Assembly (NCBI GenBank): GCA_902617045.1
Contig: CACMVA010000005.1
Coordinates: 1 to 64,000 of the forward strand
Direction of reading: 5' to 3'
DNA length: 64,000 nucleotides
Origin: an uncultured SAR86 cluster bacterium
GTDB lineage: Bacteria > Pseudomonadota > Gammaproteobacteria > Magnimaribacterales > D2472
This document shows positions 30,136 through 39,224 of the stretch, piece after piece. The notes below the pieces were generated by a model. It searched no databases, had not been told where the DNA came from, and worked only from the letters and a program-made list of their open reading frames with translations. The translations under genes and the position numbers were made by a program. Each line of letters opens with the position of its first letter. Within the stretch, counting starts at the first letter, position 1.

Positions 30136-30903
30136 AGTATTTTTAAATGATTCATTTCTAATATCTTCTTCATCAGTATCTAGAAGTATAGATATCTCTG
30201 TCACAATATGGTTTAAGTAACTTGGTTCATTTCTATTATTTTTAGGTTTATCTAGAAGATTCTTAGGTATTAAATATGGACAATCAGTTTCTATCATTAA
30301 TTTTGATAAAGGTATATTTTTGATGGTTTTGCGAAGCTCAACATTTCTTTTTTCATCACATATCCAACCAGTAACACCTATATAACAATCTAATTCTAAA
30401 TAATCATCTAATTGACTTTGTGTTCCGGTAAAACAATGAACAACTGCTTTGCTAATATCAGATGAATATTTTCTTAGAATTTTAATAAAGTCTTCATGTG
30501 AATCTCTCTGATGAAGAAAAAGAGGCTTATTTGTATCAATTGCTATTTTGATTTGCTCCTCAAATGCATACATTTGTTCTTCATAGGTTGATAAGTTTCT
30601 AAAGAAATCTAATCCTGTTTCACCAATTGCATGAGGATTATTTTTATTTATTACTTCTTTAAGTTTTTCTAAATATTTTGCATTGATTTCGTTTGCATGA
30701 TGTGGATGAACTCCGATTGTAAAAAACATATTTTTAGAATATCGATTATATATATCTAGTAACTTATCTATATCTCTTAATCGACTGCAGATAAGACCAA
30801 ATTTAGTAATATGATTAGCAATAGCTCGATCTATTACTTCATCTAAATCATTATCAAATCTATCACTAGTAAAATTACAAGCTATGTCGGCAATTTCATG
30901 CAT
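30109..30903 (-). CDS. tatD: TatD-family metal-dependent DNase
   Basis: 264 aa TIM-barrel hydrolase. IGVHPHHAN, IGETGLDFFRN, FLHQRDSHEDF and VHCFTGT hold the metal ligands; ITETDCPYL-type end (IETDCPYLIP) gives the last Asp. The segment GVTGWICDEKRN is typical of TatD itself rather than YcfH or YjjV. The N-terminal HxH ligand pair is replaced by CNF, as in TatD proteins generally (E. coli has VNL). 3'-5' exonuclease, roles in DNA repair and degradation. Confidence 0.88.
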   Translation of the reverse strand: MHEIADIACNFTSDRFDNDLDEVIDRAIANHITKFGLICSRLRDIDKLLDIYNRYSKNMFFTIGVHPHHANEINAKYLEKLKEVINKNNPHAIGETGLDFFRNLSTYEEQMYAFEEQIKIAIDTNKPLFLHQRDSHEDFIKILRKYSSDISKAVVHCFTGTQSQLDDYLELDCYIGVTGWICDEKRNVELRKTIKNIPLSKLMIETDCPYLIPKNLLDKPKNNRNEPSYLNHIVTEISILLDTDEEDIRNESFKNTLSFFQSVN

Positions 30904-30957
30904 ATAGGTCTATATTAATTTCTAATAATATAAATTATGAACTAAAATTAACTCATC

Positions 30958-31800
30958 ATGAATCAATTTGAAAGATTTCAAGATGCTCTTAATCTAGAGA
31001 ATACTGAAGATAATAAGTTTTTAGTAAATCCAAATACTAATTATTTTGTTGGTAATACGCCCCATGGTGGATATTTAATGGCAGTGATGCACAAAGCATT
31101 AACAAACATACTGCCTCATTCAACTGCAATAAGCTCATCAGTTCAGTATTTAGATAGAATTGATGCAGCTCCTTTTGAGTTAGAAGTTGAAACTTTTAAA
31201 ATTAGCAGAGGTAGCTCATCAGGTATTGTTAAGTTGAAGCAAAATAGTAAAACTTGTACTACTTTTACTGGAACTTGCTCTGATTTTGAATTTATGAAGG
31301 GATATGATGGTTTATCAAAGCCCTTGCCTGCAATATTTAAAGACAGAGATAAGAAAGATTATGTAAAAATGAATTACGATAAAATTTCAAAAGGCTTTAC
31401 ACCAGCATTTATCCAACAATTGGAGTGTTTAGTTCATCCAGATCATGCTTGGTGGAATAGAGAATCAAATAACGATAAAGATAATGAAGCAAGATGTTCT
31501 GCTTTCCTTGAAATGGAAGGTGGAACACCTGATCAATTCTGCCTATCTTTTTATTCAGATATTCTTCCACCTGTTGTATCAAATAAGTATGGACCTCTGG
31601 GATGGATTCCAACTATTACTTTAACAACTCATATAAGACAATTACCTTCAACATCAGTGGTTTATGCTGACTTTAAAGCTACTGATATTAATAAAGGATA
31701 TTTTGAACAAGATTGTAATATATGGGATTTAAATGGAAATTTAGTTGCTTCGAGCCGTCAACTCACTAGAATACTAAAATCAGAAGAAAAATTATCATAA
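30958..31800 (+). CDS. Acyl-CoA thioesterase, double hot-dog (TesB-like)
   Basis: 280 aa with two hot-dog halves. The N-terminal half has GNTPHGGYLMAVMHKAL, the helix that lines the CoA pocket; the C-terminal half ends with DFKATDINKGYFEQDCNIWDLNGNLVASSRQLTRI, typical of TesB/acyl-CoA thioesterase-like proteins. Hydrolyses acyl-CoAs, fitting the beta-oxidation-related genes nearby. Followed by 23 nt and a good AAGGA site for the MoxR gene. Confidence 0.85.
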   Translation: MNQFERFQDALNLENTEDNKFLVNPNTNYFVGNTPHGGYLMAVMHKALTNILPHSTAISSSVQYLDRIDAAPFELEVETFKISRGSSSGIVKLKQNSKTCTTFTGTCSDFEFMKGYDGLSKPLPAIFKDRDKKDYVKMNYDKISKGFTPAFIQQLECLVHPDHAWWNRESNNDKDNEARCSAFLEMEGGTPDQFCLSFYSDILPPVVSNKYGPLGWIPTITLTTHIRQLPSTSVVYADFKATDINKGYFEQDCNIWDLNGNLVASSRQLTRILKSEEKLS

Positions 31801-31823
31801 AATATTAATTAAAAGGACATCTA

Positions 31824-32675
31824 ATGCAATTTAAAGGTACAAAGAACTACATATCTACTGAAGATTTGAGCATGGCTGTAAACGCAGCCAGAGCCTTAGA
31901 GAGGCCTTTATTAGTTAAAGGCGAACCAGGAACAGGTAAAACGTTGTTAGCTATTGAGGTAGCTAATGCTCTTGGTATGGATCTTATTGAATGGCATATC
32001 AAATCAACCACTAAAGCATCTCAGGGATTATATGAATACGATGCAGTTACAAGACTAAGAGACTCTCAATTAGGTGACGAGAGAGTAAAAGATATATCTA
32101 ATTACATTAAGAAAGGGAAACTTTGGGATGCTTTTACATCTGATAAACAGGTTGTTCTTTTGATTGATGAAATTGATAAAGCAGATATTGAATTCCCGAA
32201 TGATTTGCTTCAAGAACTAGATCGTATGGAATTTTTCTGTTATGAAACTGGTGAAACTATTAAAGCAAAACATCGTCCATTAATAATTATGACTTCAAAT
32301 AATGAGAAAGAATTACCTGATGCATTTTTAAGGAGATGCTTTTTTCACTACATTCAATTTCCTGATAGGGAAACAATGAACAAAATTGTTTCTGTTCACT
32401 ATCCTAAAATAAAGAAAAAATTAGTTAGTGAGGCACTTGAAATATTTTTTGATTTACGAAAAATTCCTGGACTAAAGAAGAAACCATCAACTTCTGAATT
32501 AATCGATTGGCTAAAATTATTACTTTCAGATGATATGCCAGATGAAATTCTAAAAAATGCTGATTCGTCAAAAGCTATTCCTCCTTTATATGGCGCACTT
32601 CTAAAGAATGAACAAGATGTTCAACTCCTTGAAAGGCTTGCATTTATGTCAAGAAGAGAATCAAACTCAAAGTAG
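31824..32675 (+). CDS. MoxR-type AAA+ ATPase
   Basis: 283 aa. Walker A GEPGTGKT, Walker B VVLLIDEIDKA, sensor 1 IIMTSNNEKELPDAFLRRC with the arginine finger. Members act as chaperones that insert cofactors or assemble complexes together with a VWA-domain partner, which is the next gene (adjacent, 0-nt gap). Strong Shine-Dalgarno AAAAGGA upstream. Confidence 0.92.
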   Translation: MQFKGTKNYISTEDLSMAVNAARALERPLLVKGEPGTGKTLLAIEVANALGMDLIEWHIKSTTKASQGLYEYDAVTRLRDSQLGDERVKDISNYIKKGKLWDAFTSDKQVVLLIDEIDKADIEFPNDLLQELDRMEFFCYETGETIKAKHRPLIIMTSNNEKELPDAFLRRCFFHYIQFPDRETMNKIVSVHYPKIKKKLVSEALEIFFDLRKIPGLKKKPSTSELIDWLKLLLSDDMPDEILKNADSSKAIPPLYGALLKNEQDVQLLERLAFMSRRESNSK

Positions 32676-33851
32676 ATGTTAATTAATTTATTTCAAACAA
32701 TTAGATCCTCTGGTGTGCCTTGCACCGTAAGAGAGCTTTTAGATTTATTAGGTGCTCTTGAAAACCAATTGGTTTATGCAAATATTGATGACTTCTACTA
32801 TCTTTCAAGAGCAACTCTAGTCAAAGATGAAAAATATTACGATAAATTTGATAAAGCTTTTGAAATTTATTTTAAAGGTATTGAACGCATGGAAGACGTT
32901 TTTCAAGCACTCATTCCAGAGGATTGGTTAAGAAAAGCATTTGAAAAAGAACTTGATCCAGAGGAATTAAAAAAGATCAAGTCTCTTGGAGGATTAGAAA
33001 AACTATTAGAGGAATTTAAAAAACGTCTAGAAGAGCAAAAAGAGCGACATGAGGGCGGTAATAAGTGGGTTGGAACTAACGGTACCTCACCATATGGTCA
33101 CGGGGGTCAAAATCCTGAAGGTATAAGAATTGGCGGCCCTGGGGGACAAAAAAAAGCTGTAAAAATTTGGGAACAACGACAATATTCAAATCTTGATGAT
33201 TCAGTAATTATTGGTACCAGAGATATTAAAATGGCATTAAGGCGATTAAGAAAATTTGCCAGACAAGGCAATGATCTTGAGCTAGATATGGATGATACTA
33301 TTAAGTCAACAGCAAAAAATGCTGGTTATCTAGATATTAAAATGGTTCCTGAAAGACTTAATTCAGTGAAAGTTATAGTTATGTTTGATGTTGGTGGTTC
33401 AATGGATCCATACGTAAAACTATGTGAGGAATTATTTTCTGCCATTAAAACTGAATTTAAAAATTTAGAATATTTTTATTTTCATAATTCAATATATGAA
33501 TCTGTTTGGAAAGATAATAGAAGAAGATCACAAGAACGATTTATGGTACAAGATATTATCAATAAATTTTCATCTGACTACAAGGTAATCGTTGTTGGAG
33601 ATGCAACAATGGCGCCATATGAAATAACGAATGCAGGTGGAAGTATTGAACATTGGAATGAGGAGCCTAGTCATGTTTGGATTAAAAGATTATCAGATCA
33701 TTTTGAAAATATGGCTTGGTTAAATCCTGTTCCTGATGATCACTGGGATTACACATCATCAATATGCATCCTTAGAGATTTATTTGAAAATAGAATGTAT
33801 CCTCTTACATTAAAAGGTTTAGAAGAGGGTATGGCGGAGCTATCAAAATGA
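32676..33851 (+). CDS. VWA-domain protein, MoxR partner (CoxE-like)
   Basis: 391 aa. A charged helical N-terminal half (KKRLEEQKERHEGG), a Gly-rich hinge (TSPYGHGGQNPEG), then a von Willebrand A domain beginning VKVIVMFDVGGSMDPY; the MIDAS reads DVGGS instead of DxSxS, keeping the first Asp and last Ser. MoxR-VWA pairs assemble or activate a client complex; no carbon-monoxide dehydrogenase genes are nearby, so the client is unknown. Overlaps the next gene by 4 nt. Confidence 0.88.
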   Translation: MLINLFQTIRSSGVPCTVRELLDLLGALENQLVYANIDDFYYLSRATLVKDEKYYDKFDKAFEIYFKGIERMEDVFQALIPEDWLRKAFEKELDPEELKKIKSLGGLEKLLEEFKKRLEEQKERHEGGNKWVGTNGTSPYGHGGQNPEGIRIGGPGGQKKAVKIWEQRQYSNLDDSVIIGTRDIKMALRRLRKFARQGNDLELDMDDTIKSTAKNAGYLDIKMVPERLNSVKVIVMFDVGGSMDPYVKLCEELFSAIKTEFKNLEYFYFHNSIYESVWKDNRRRSQERFMVQDIINKFSSDYKVIVVGDATMAPYEITNAGGSIEHWNEEPSHVWIKRLSDHFENMAWLNPVPDDHWDYTSSICILRDLFENRMYPLTLKGLEEGMAELSK

Positions 33852-35212
33852 ATAATGAAGTATCAAAACAAAGTGGAATTAAATGGGGTCCATTTACATT
33901 GAGAATTCCTTTTATACACATGAAGTTTCTTACAGGAGAATTTCTACAGGGCCTTATAATCGCTGGAGCAACTGCATTAGCTGGAGCACCAGTGGTAATG
34001 GCGCTTGGATTAAGTTTTGAACAGGCTGTTGCATGCTGTTTTATAGCAAGTATTTTGATTACATCTGGTCCAATTATATTTGGTGAACCACTAGCTCCAG
34101 GTTGGGTCACTCCAGCATTACCACTTGTAATAGCTTTCTTCATTTCAAAAGGATATTTCGATGGAGTATATAGGGAAGAAGCTTTTCATTATATGGCTGC
34201 AATGTGTATCGAGTTTACAATCATAATTTTATTTTTAGGTTTAACTGGATTAGGTAGAGTAATTGTTGAAAAAATTCCTAATGCTTTGAAATCAGGAATT
34301 ATTTTAGGAGCTGCTCTTGCAGCCTTTTATCAAATCTTTTTTAGTGATTTTGAAAGGTATATTGCAGAAACTCCAGTAGCTATGTTAACAATATTGATAA
34401 TTTGTACTATTACTACTTTTTCAGAACCATACAAAAGAATTGCTGAGCATAATAAGATATTAAAGATAATTGGATCGTTAGGACTACTACCAGGATTTTT
34501 AATAGCAGCCTTTGTTGGATATCTTGTTGGAGAAATAAATTTTGATATTCAGTCAGGATTTTTATTGCCGCCTATGAATGAGGTATTTGAGTTAACTTCA
34601 CCATTATCAATTGGAATGCCACCAGTTGATTATTATCTTGAAGTTTTTCCACTCGTGATAATTGGATATTTATTGTTATTTGGAGATTTTGTTACAGGTA
34701 TTGAAATTATTAATGATGCTCAAAAAAATAGACCTGATGAACAAATCAACATAGATATCAATAGGGCACACAACAGTGTAGGAATCAGAAACTTTATTGG
34801 CGCATGTGTAAATCCTTTTTTTCCAACTCAAGGAACATTGTGGACAGGAATTCATGTAATCATTGTCGAAAGATGGAAACAAGGCAGTGGTGTTATGAAG
34901 TCTCTCTTTGATGGAATTGGTTCATATTATTTAATGGGAATACCATTATTATTTTTTGTAGTTCCCTTTATTACATTAATGAAACCATTAATGATATTGG
35001 CTCTTGGCGTTACATTAGTTCTAACTGGACTTGCTTGTTCTTATGTCGCTATTTCACTGGTTAAAAAAAATAGTGAAATTGCAATATCTATAATAACTGC
35101 TCTTTTTGTTGCATTCGGAGAATTTAATGGTGTTGCAGCTCCATGGATCGGCTTATTAATTGGACTCTTTTTAAGTTTAGTGCTTGTAGATAATTCAATA
35201 AATGAGAACTAA
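33848..35212 (+). CDS. Polytopic membrane transporter (possible SLC23/SLC26-like fold)
   Basis: 454 aa with about 12 hydrophobic segments. GEPLAPGWVTPALPLVIAF near residue 80 and GDFVTGIEIINDAQKNRP near 280 recall the paired half-helix regions of SLC23/SLC26-type anion or nucleobase carriers, but identity is not certain. No signal peptide. Its position between a MoxR-VWA pair and an ABC exporter, with tight overlaps on both sides, suggests a shared operon; its substrate is unknown. Confidence 0.6.
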   Translation: MNNEVSKQSGIKWGPFTLRIPFIHMKFLTGEFLQGLIIAGATALAGAPVVMALGLSFEQAVACCFIASILITSGPIIFGEPLAPGWVTPALPLVIAFFISKGYFDGVYREEAFHYMAAMCIEFTIIILFLGLTGLGRVIVEKIPNALKSGIILGAALAAFYQIFFSDFERYIAETPVAMLTILIICTITTFSEPYKRIAEHNKILKIIGSLGLLPGFLIAAFVGYLVGEINFDIQSGFLLPPMNEVFELTSPLSIGMPPVDYYLEVFPLVIIGYLLLFGDFVTGIEIINDAQKNRPDEQINIDINRAHNSVGIRNFIGACVNPFFPTQGTLWTGIHVIIVERWKQGSGVMKSLFDGIGSYYLMGIPLLFFVVPFITLMKPLMILALGVTLVLTGLACSYVAISLVKKNSEIAISIITALFVAFGEFNGVAAPWIGLLIGLFLSLVLVDNSINEN

Positions 35213-36128
35213 ATTGGATAATTTTGCTCTAGAAATATCAGATTTAAACAAAGTATATTCTGGAGGTACACAGGCGTTAAAGGGTATTTCTCTAAAGGTA
35301 AAAGAGGGAGATTTTTACGCTCTTCTTGGGCCCAATGGTGCAGGAAAGTCCACAACCATTGGCATTATTGGAACGTTAGTTACAAAAACGAGTGGAACTG
35401 TAAAAATATTTAATCATGATATTGATCAAAATGTTTCTATTGCAAAGTCAATCTTGGGGGTAGTATCTCAAGAATTAAATTTTTCTCAATTTGAAAAAGT
35501 AATTGATATTGTCACCACACAAGCAGGATTTTATGGGATACCAAAATTCGTAGCAAAACCAAAAGTAGAAATTATGTTAAAAAGATTAGGTCTTTGGGAT
35601 AAGAGAGATGATCAAGCTAGAACTCTATCGGGAGGCTATAAGAGGAGGTTAATGATTGCAAAAGCACTTATTCATGAACCCAAATTATTAATTCTTGATG
35701 AGCCAACAGCCGGAGTTGATATTGAATTAAGAAGGGAGATGTGGGATTTCTTAAAAGAAATTAATAATAATGGAACCACAATAATCTTAACAACTCACTA
35801 TCTTGAAGAGGCTGAACAATTATGCAGAAATATTGGAATTATTGATCATGGAGAAATAGTTGTTGATACCTCAATGAAGGATTTATTAAGAAAATTAGAT
35901 GTTCAAGGATTTGTTCTTGATCTTGAGGAACCTCTAAAAGAAGCACCAAATATTAATGGATTCGAGATAAGATTAGAAGACCCACTTACTCTAGTTACTG
36001 CTGTAAGCAAAAAAAGTTCTATAAATAACTTATTTAGTGAGCTTAATAACATTGGTATTAATGTAAAGTCTATGCGTAACGAATCAAATAGGCTTGAAGA
36101 ATTATTTATAGAAATGATCAAGAAATAA
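35202..36128 (+). CDS. ABC-2 type exporter ATP-binding protein (YadG-like)
   Basis: 308 aa. Walker A LGPNGAGKST, signature LSGGYKRRLMIAKAL, Walker B LLILDEPTAGVDIELR, switch His in TTHYLEEAE. The C-terminal 80 residues form the usual regulatory tail of DrrA/YadG-type exporters. Start ATG lies 11 nt inside the previous gene. Pairs with the permease that follows 1 nt later. Confidence 0.92.
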   Translation: MRTKLDNFALEISDLNKVYSGGTQALKGISLKVKEGDFYALLGPNGAGKSTTIGIIGTLVTKTSGTVKIFNHDIDQNVSIAKSILGVVSQELNFSQFEKVIDIVTTQAGFYGIPKFVAKPKVEIMLKRLGLWDKRDDQARTLSGGYKRRLMIAKALIHEPKLLILDEPTAGVDIELRREMWDFLKEINNNGTTIILTTHYLEEAEQLCRNIGIIDHGEIVVDTSMKDLLRKLDVQGFVLDLEEPLKEAPNINGFEIRLEDPLTLVTAVSKKSSINNLFSELNNIGINVKSMRNESNRLEELFIEMIKK

Positions 36129-36129
36129 A

Positions 36130-36915
36130 ATGAAAGATATAAGCAACAGAACAATTTTAATTACATTATGGACTTTGACATCAAAGGAAATAAGAAGATT
36201 TATGAGAATATGGATTCAAACACTAGTTCCACCTGCTGTAACAATGTCATTATATTTTGTGATTTTTGGTTCTTTGATTGGTCCTCGAATTGGTGAAATG
36301 GATGGATTTGATTACGTCCAGTTTATGATACCCGGTTTAATTATGATGTCAGTTATTACAAATTCATATGCGAATGTTGTATCTTCTTTTTACGGAGTTA
36401 AGTTCCAAAAATCCATTGAAGAATTATTGATATCACCTATGCCTCATTGGGTTATATTGCTTGGATTCATTCTAGGGGGAGTGTCTAGAGGAGTCCTTGT
36501 TGGAATAATTGTTTTTTGTGTAAGTTTGATATTTTATCCAGAATTTGAGATAGCAAACTTGGGCTTAACCTTATTAGTGCTGGTTTTAACGGCTATCTTG
36601 TTCTCATTAATGGGTTTTATAAATGCTGTATTTGCAGACAGTTTTGATGATATATCTGTAATTCCAACTTTTGTTTTAACTCCATTGATCTATTTGGGAG
36701 GTGTTTTTTACTCAATTAATATATTGCCCGAATTATGGAGACAAGTATCAATGGCAAATCCAATGTTATACGTAGTAAATACTTTTAGAGAAGGGATGTT
36801 AGGAATAAGTGATGTATCAATTTCATTTTCATTAACAATGATTTCTATATTTATATTTGTTTTTACATCACTATCTCTATATTTATTGCATAAAGGCATT
36901 GGAATTCGAGAATGA
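36130..36915 (+). CDS. ABC-2 type transporter permease (YadH-like)
   Basis: 261 aa with six hydrophobic segments. The ABC-2 signature is visible in QFMIPGLIMMSVITNSYANV and in the C-terminal region PLIYLGGVFYSINILPELWRQVSMANPMLYVVNTFREGMLG. Works with the ATPase encoded just upstream, resembling the E. coli YadGH pair; the substrate is unknown. Overlaps queF by 4 nt. Confidence 0.92.
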   Translation: MKDISNRTILITLWTLTSKEIRRFMRIWIQTLVPPAVTMSLYFVIFGSLIGPRIGEMDGFDYVQFMIPGLIMMSVITNSYANVVSSFYGVKFQKSIEELLISPMPHWVILLGFILGGVSRGVLVGIIVFCVSLIFYPEFEIANLGLTLLVLVLTAILFSLMGFINAVFADSFDDISVIPTFVLTPLIYLGGVFYSINILPELWRQVSMANPMLYVVNTFREGMLGISDVSISFSLTMISIFIFVFTSLSLYLLHKGIGIRE

Positions 36916-37634
36916 AGACTTCGTTTCTTGGAAAGAATTCAAAAAGCATTAAAAAAAGTGATATAAATCTTCTTGATAGCATTGGCAGGATAAAAGAAGA
37001 TATAAAACATGGATCAGACATATGGAATGTTTATGATTTTATGTACTTAGATAAAAATAAAATTCCTGCATTAAATGTATTAGAAATATCTATACCTTCA
37101 AAATCAGATTTTATAATTGAATCAAAATCTATGAAGTTGTATCTGAACAGTTTTTATAACAAATCTTTTAAGACAAAGACTGAAATAATTAACAAAATTA
37201 AAAAAGATCTTGAATCAAAACTTAAAACAAAAATAAGAATAAAATTTATAAATTCTTTTCATAAAGAGCCTAAATGTATTGATTTAAATAATCTTAAGGT
37301 AAAGAAAACACCTACAAAAAAAATTATAAAATTCAATGGATTTAGATCTATATGTCCAGTAACCTCACAACCAGACTTTGCAAATATCTATATTTATTCT
37401 GATAAATCTATTAATACCTCATGGCTTAAAAAGTATTTAATATCTTTTGCAAATCATGGCGGATTCCATGAGCAATGTATTGAACTTATTTTTAAAACTT
37501 TAAAAAATGATCTCTTAATTAATCATTTAGAAGTTTGTGGTCGTTTTCAAAGAAGGGGAGGTATAGATATAAATCCCATAAGAGGCTCACATAATAAAAA
37601 ATTATTTGTAAATTTCAGAGAATTTAATCAATAA
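36912..37634 (+). CDS. queF: NADPH-dependent 7-cyano-7-deazaguanine reductase (QueF, bimodular)
   Basis: 240 aa, somewhat shorter than the 280-aa E. coli type but with both tunnel-fold halves. The catalytic Cys is in SICPVTSQPDFANIYI, and FANHGGFHEQCIELIF carries the Glu/His substrate-binding residues. It reduces preQ0 to preQ1 in queuosine tRNA modification. Last gene of the MoxR-to-queF operon; the partner genes queC, queD and queE are not in the window. Confidence 0.95.
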   Translation: MKTSFLGKNSKSIKKSDINLLDSIGRIKEDIKHGSDIWNVYDFMYLDKNKIPALNVLEISIPSKSDFIIESKSMKLYLNSFYNKSFKTKTEIINKIKKDLESKLKTKIRIKFINSFHKEPKCIDLNNLKVKKTPTKKIIKFNGFRSICPVTSQPDFANIYIYSDKSINTSWLKKYLISFANHGGFHEQCIELIFKTLKNDLLINHLEVCGRFQRRGGIDINPIRGSHNKKLFVNFREFNQ

Positions 37635-37658
37635 TAACTTATTACATAAGGAGAAATT

Positions 37659-38099
37659 ATGAAAAAAATATTGTTACTTGTTATTACGTTTTCAATATCA
37701 AATGTATATGCAGAGATTTGGAAGGACTATGAGCCATCTGAAAGGCAAATTCAATTAACTGTTATTGATGTTCAAGCAAACTATCTTGATAATTATTTAG
37801 TCAATTTAAAGAGAACATGGGTAAGATCTGTTGAAGTTCAAAAAGAACTTGGTCATATACTTGATTATGGTGTTTATGTATCTGATGGAGCAAATAGTCC
37901 AAATGTTTGGTTAACCATTGAATATGAAAATATGGCTGCAATGGAACAAACTAAAGAGAAATATGATGCAGTTAATGCTGTACTTGCTGAAAGATATGGT
38001 GATGACGAAGAAGAACTTGATAAGATTTCAAAAGGATATGAAGAAATCAGAAGAATGGTAGATAACCAGAGAATTAATCAAGTAAATTTTAAAATGTAA
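37659..38099 (+). CDS. Hypothetical exported protein
   Basis: 146 aa with a clear signal peptide cleaved after NVYA and one of the best Shine-Dalgarno sites in the window (AAGGAGA, 7 nt before ATG). The mature part alternates strands and helices (IQLTVIDVQANYLDNYLVNL, NVWLTIEYENMAAMEQ) in a way that suggests a ferredoxin-like alpha/beta fold, ending in a charged helix. No family recognised. Strong translation signals suggest an abundant periplasmic protein. Confidence 0.7.
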   Translation: MKKILLLVITFSISNVYAEIWKDYEPSERQIQLTVIDVQANYLDNYLVNLKRTWVRSVEVQKELGHILDYGVYVSDGANSPNVWLTIEYENMAAMEQTKEKYDAVNAVLAERYGDDEEELDKISKGYEEIRRMVDNQRINQVNFKM

Positions 38100-38105
38100 T
38101 CAATT

Positions 38106-38129
38106 GCCCCCTTTTTAAAATGAGGGGGC
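38106..38129. terminator. GC-rich hairpin between convergent gene and tRNA-Ser
   Basis: GCCCCC and GGGGGC arms enclose a T/A-rich loop between the end of the exported-protein gene and the 3' end of tRNA-Ser on the other strand. It lacks a clean T-tail on either side, so it may be a weak terminator for one or both. Confidence 0.45.
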
Positions 38130-38135
38130 CAAATT

Positions 38136-38220
38136 TGGCGGAAGGTGAGGGAATCGAACCCCCGCGCCGTTGCCGACGACACCTTTCCAAGGTGCTGCAT
38201 TACCGCTCTGCCAACCTTCC
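38136..38220 (-). tRNA. tRNA-Ser (GGA)
   Basis: The minus strand folds as a class II tRNA: acceptor GGAAGGT paired with ACCTTCC, discriminator G and encoded CCA, anticodon loop TTGGAAA giving anticodon GGA, a long variable arm (GTCGTCGGCAACGGC) and T-loop TTCGAAT. The span includes CCA. Confidence 0.95.
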
Positions 38221-38260
38221 AATTTAGAAAATAATTATACTTGTTTCAGTATATCTTTAA

Positions 38261-38566
38261 ATGTATGATTTTGTGATGCCAAGCAATTATTCAAAGAACC
38301 TAACAAGCATTTTAGAAATGCTTTGGAATATAGAAAAAGATCTAAATTTAGTTCCATATAACGAAACTGAAAAGAAAATTTATTATATTATTGCGTGGAA
38401 ACTCTCAAATTGTGGAACATGTAATATAAGTGATGTTATTGATTCGTCAGGATTTTCAAGATCAACTGTTTATAAAACTATTAAAAAATTTGAATCAGCA
38501 GATCTTGTTTTAGTTAAACAATCAGAAGGAGACAAAAGAGAATTTAATTTAATATTAGCTAATTAA
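38261..38566 (+). CDS. Small winged-helix (MarR-like) regulator
   Basis: 101 aa; an ATG at 38276 is an alternative start. Helical N-terminus followed by a winged helix-turn-helix (CNISDVIDSSGFSRSTVYKTIKKFESADLVLVKQSEGDKREFNLIL) like MarR or other small wHTH repressors. It stands 20 bp upstream of a membrane-protein gene on the same strand and may control it or the following small genes; that is inference from position. Confidence 0.75.
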   Translation: MYDFVMPSNYSKNLTSILEMLWNIEKDLNLVPYNETEKKIYYIIAWKLSNCGTCNISDVIDSSGFSRSTVYKTIKKFESADLVLVKQSEGDKREFNLILAN

Positions 38567-38585
38567 AAACTTTTAAATCTTTACC

Positions 38586-39185
38586 ATGATTCATACTATA
38601 AAAGTAACCATTACTGTATACGTATTTGCAATGTTTTGTTATTCAGTTTGGTACTTCCTTCAAGTCCTTGATATTGCAAATATGAATCCAAACGGTGAAT
38701 GGGTTGGAAGTTTATGTTATTTGCCTCATGGTGCTAGAGTTTTAATGTTTTGTTTTTTTAGATATCACTCTCTACCAGGTTTATATTTAGCAGAAATAAC
38801 TGGCCCTGCTCTTATTCACCACAATGACTATATGGAGGGTTGGTCAATAGCTGCAATCGCTTCATTATTTTCTGTTGTTGCTGCTGTTGAGCTAGTTAAA
38901 TGGACAAGAGCAACACCTGGATTCTTCTCTTTTTTCAAGGAGGTTAATTTTGAAAACTATAAATTTCTATATCTTGTAATAATAGTTTCATCCTTATTAA
39001 ATGGGTTGTTGGTAAATTTAATCCTATCAGTTATTAATTCAATAAGCTCTATTAGTGTGATTACTGTTTTCAGATTTGCAGTTGGTGATTTTCTTGGCGC
39101 TACTGCTGTAATAGCCGCATTATGGATAATTTTTAGAACACTTGTAGATACTCGCTTAATCGTTGATCCAAAGATAGAAGATTAA
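38586..39185 (+). CDS. Membrane protein with MASE1-like features
   Basis: 199 aa with five or so hydrophobic segments and no soluble domain. The segment LPHGARVLMFCFFRYHSLPGLYLAEITGPAL resembles the loop of MASE1-type membrane sensor domains (PxGxR... GLxLG), normally fused to signalling outputs that are absent here. Likely in one transcript with the winged-helix gene upstream. Could alternatively be a small transporter subunit. Confidence 0.6.
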   Translation: MIHTIKVTITVYVFAMFCYSVWYFLQVLDIANMNPNGEWVGSLCYLPHGARVLMFCFFRYHSLPGLYLAEITGPALIHHNDYMEGWSIAAIASLFSVVAAVELVKWTRATPGFFSFFKEVNFENYKFLYLVIIVSSLLNGLLVNLILSVINSISSISVITVFRFAVGDFLGATAVIAALWIIFRTLVDTRLIVDPKIED

Positions 39186-39189
39186 AATC

Positions 39190-39218
39190 TTGTATACTGT
39201 ATAAATATACAGTATAAT
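39190..39218 (+). promoter_or_regulatory. Sigma70 promoter overlapped by LexA box
   Basis: -35 TTGTAT at 39190-39195, 17-bp spacer, -10 TATAAT at 39213-39218. A TACTGT-N8-ACAGTA palindrome fills the spacer and touches both elements. Predicted +1 is at or next to 39225, the A of the start codon, so the transcript should be leaderless. Confidence 0.85.
39195..39214. promoter_or_regulatory. LexA (SOS) operator
   Basis: The 20-bp site TACTGTATAAATATACAGTA differs from the E. coli consensus TACTGTATATATATACAGTA at one position in the spacer and keeps both CTGT/ACAG half-sites. It lies between the -35 and -10 elements, an ideal position for repression until DNA damage. Confidence 0.88.
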
Positions 39219-39224
39219 TACTTA

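Noticed and set aside
32676-33851. MoxR-VWA pair as part of a CO-dehydrogenase (cox) cluster
   Set aside because: No coxS, coxM or coxL gene or molybdenum-cofactor gene lies nearby, so only the general MoxR-VWA role is stated.
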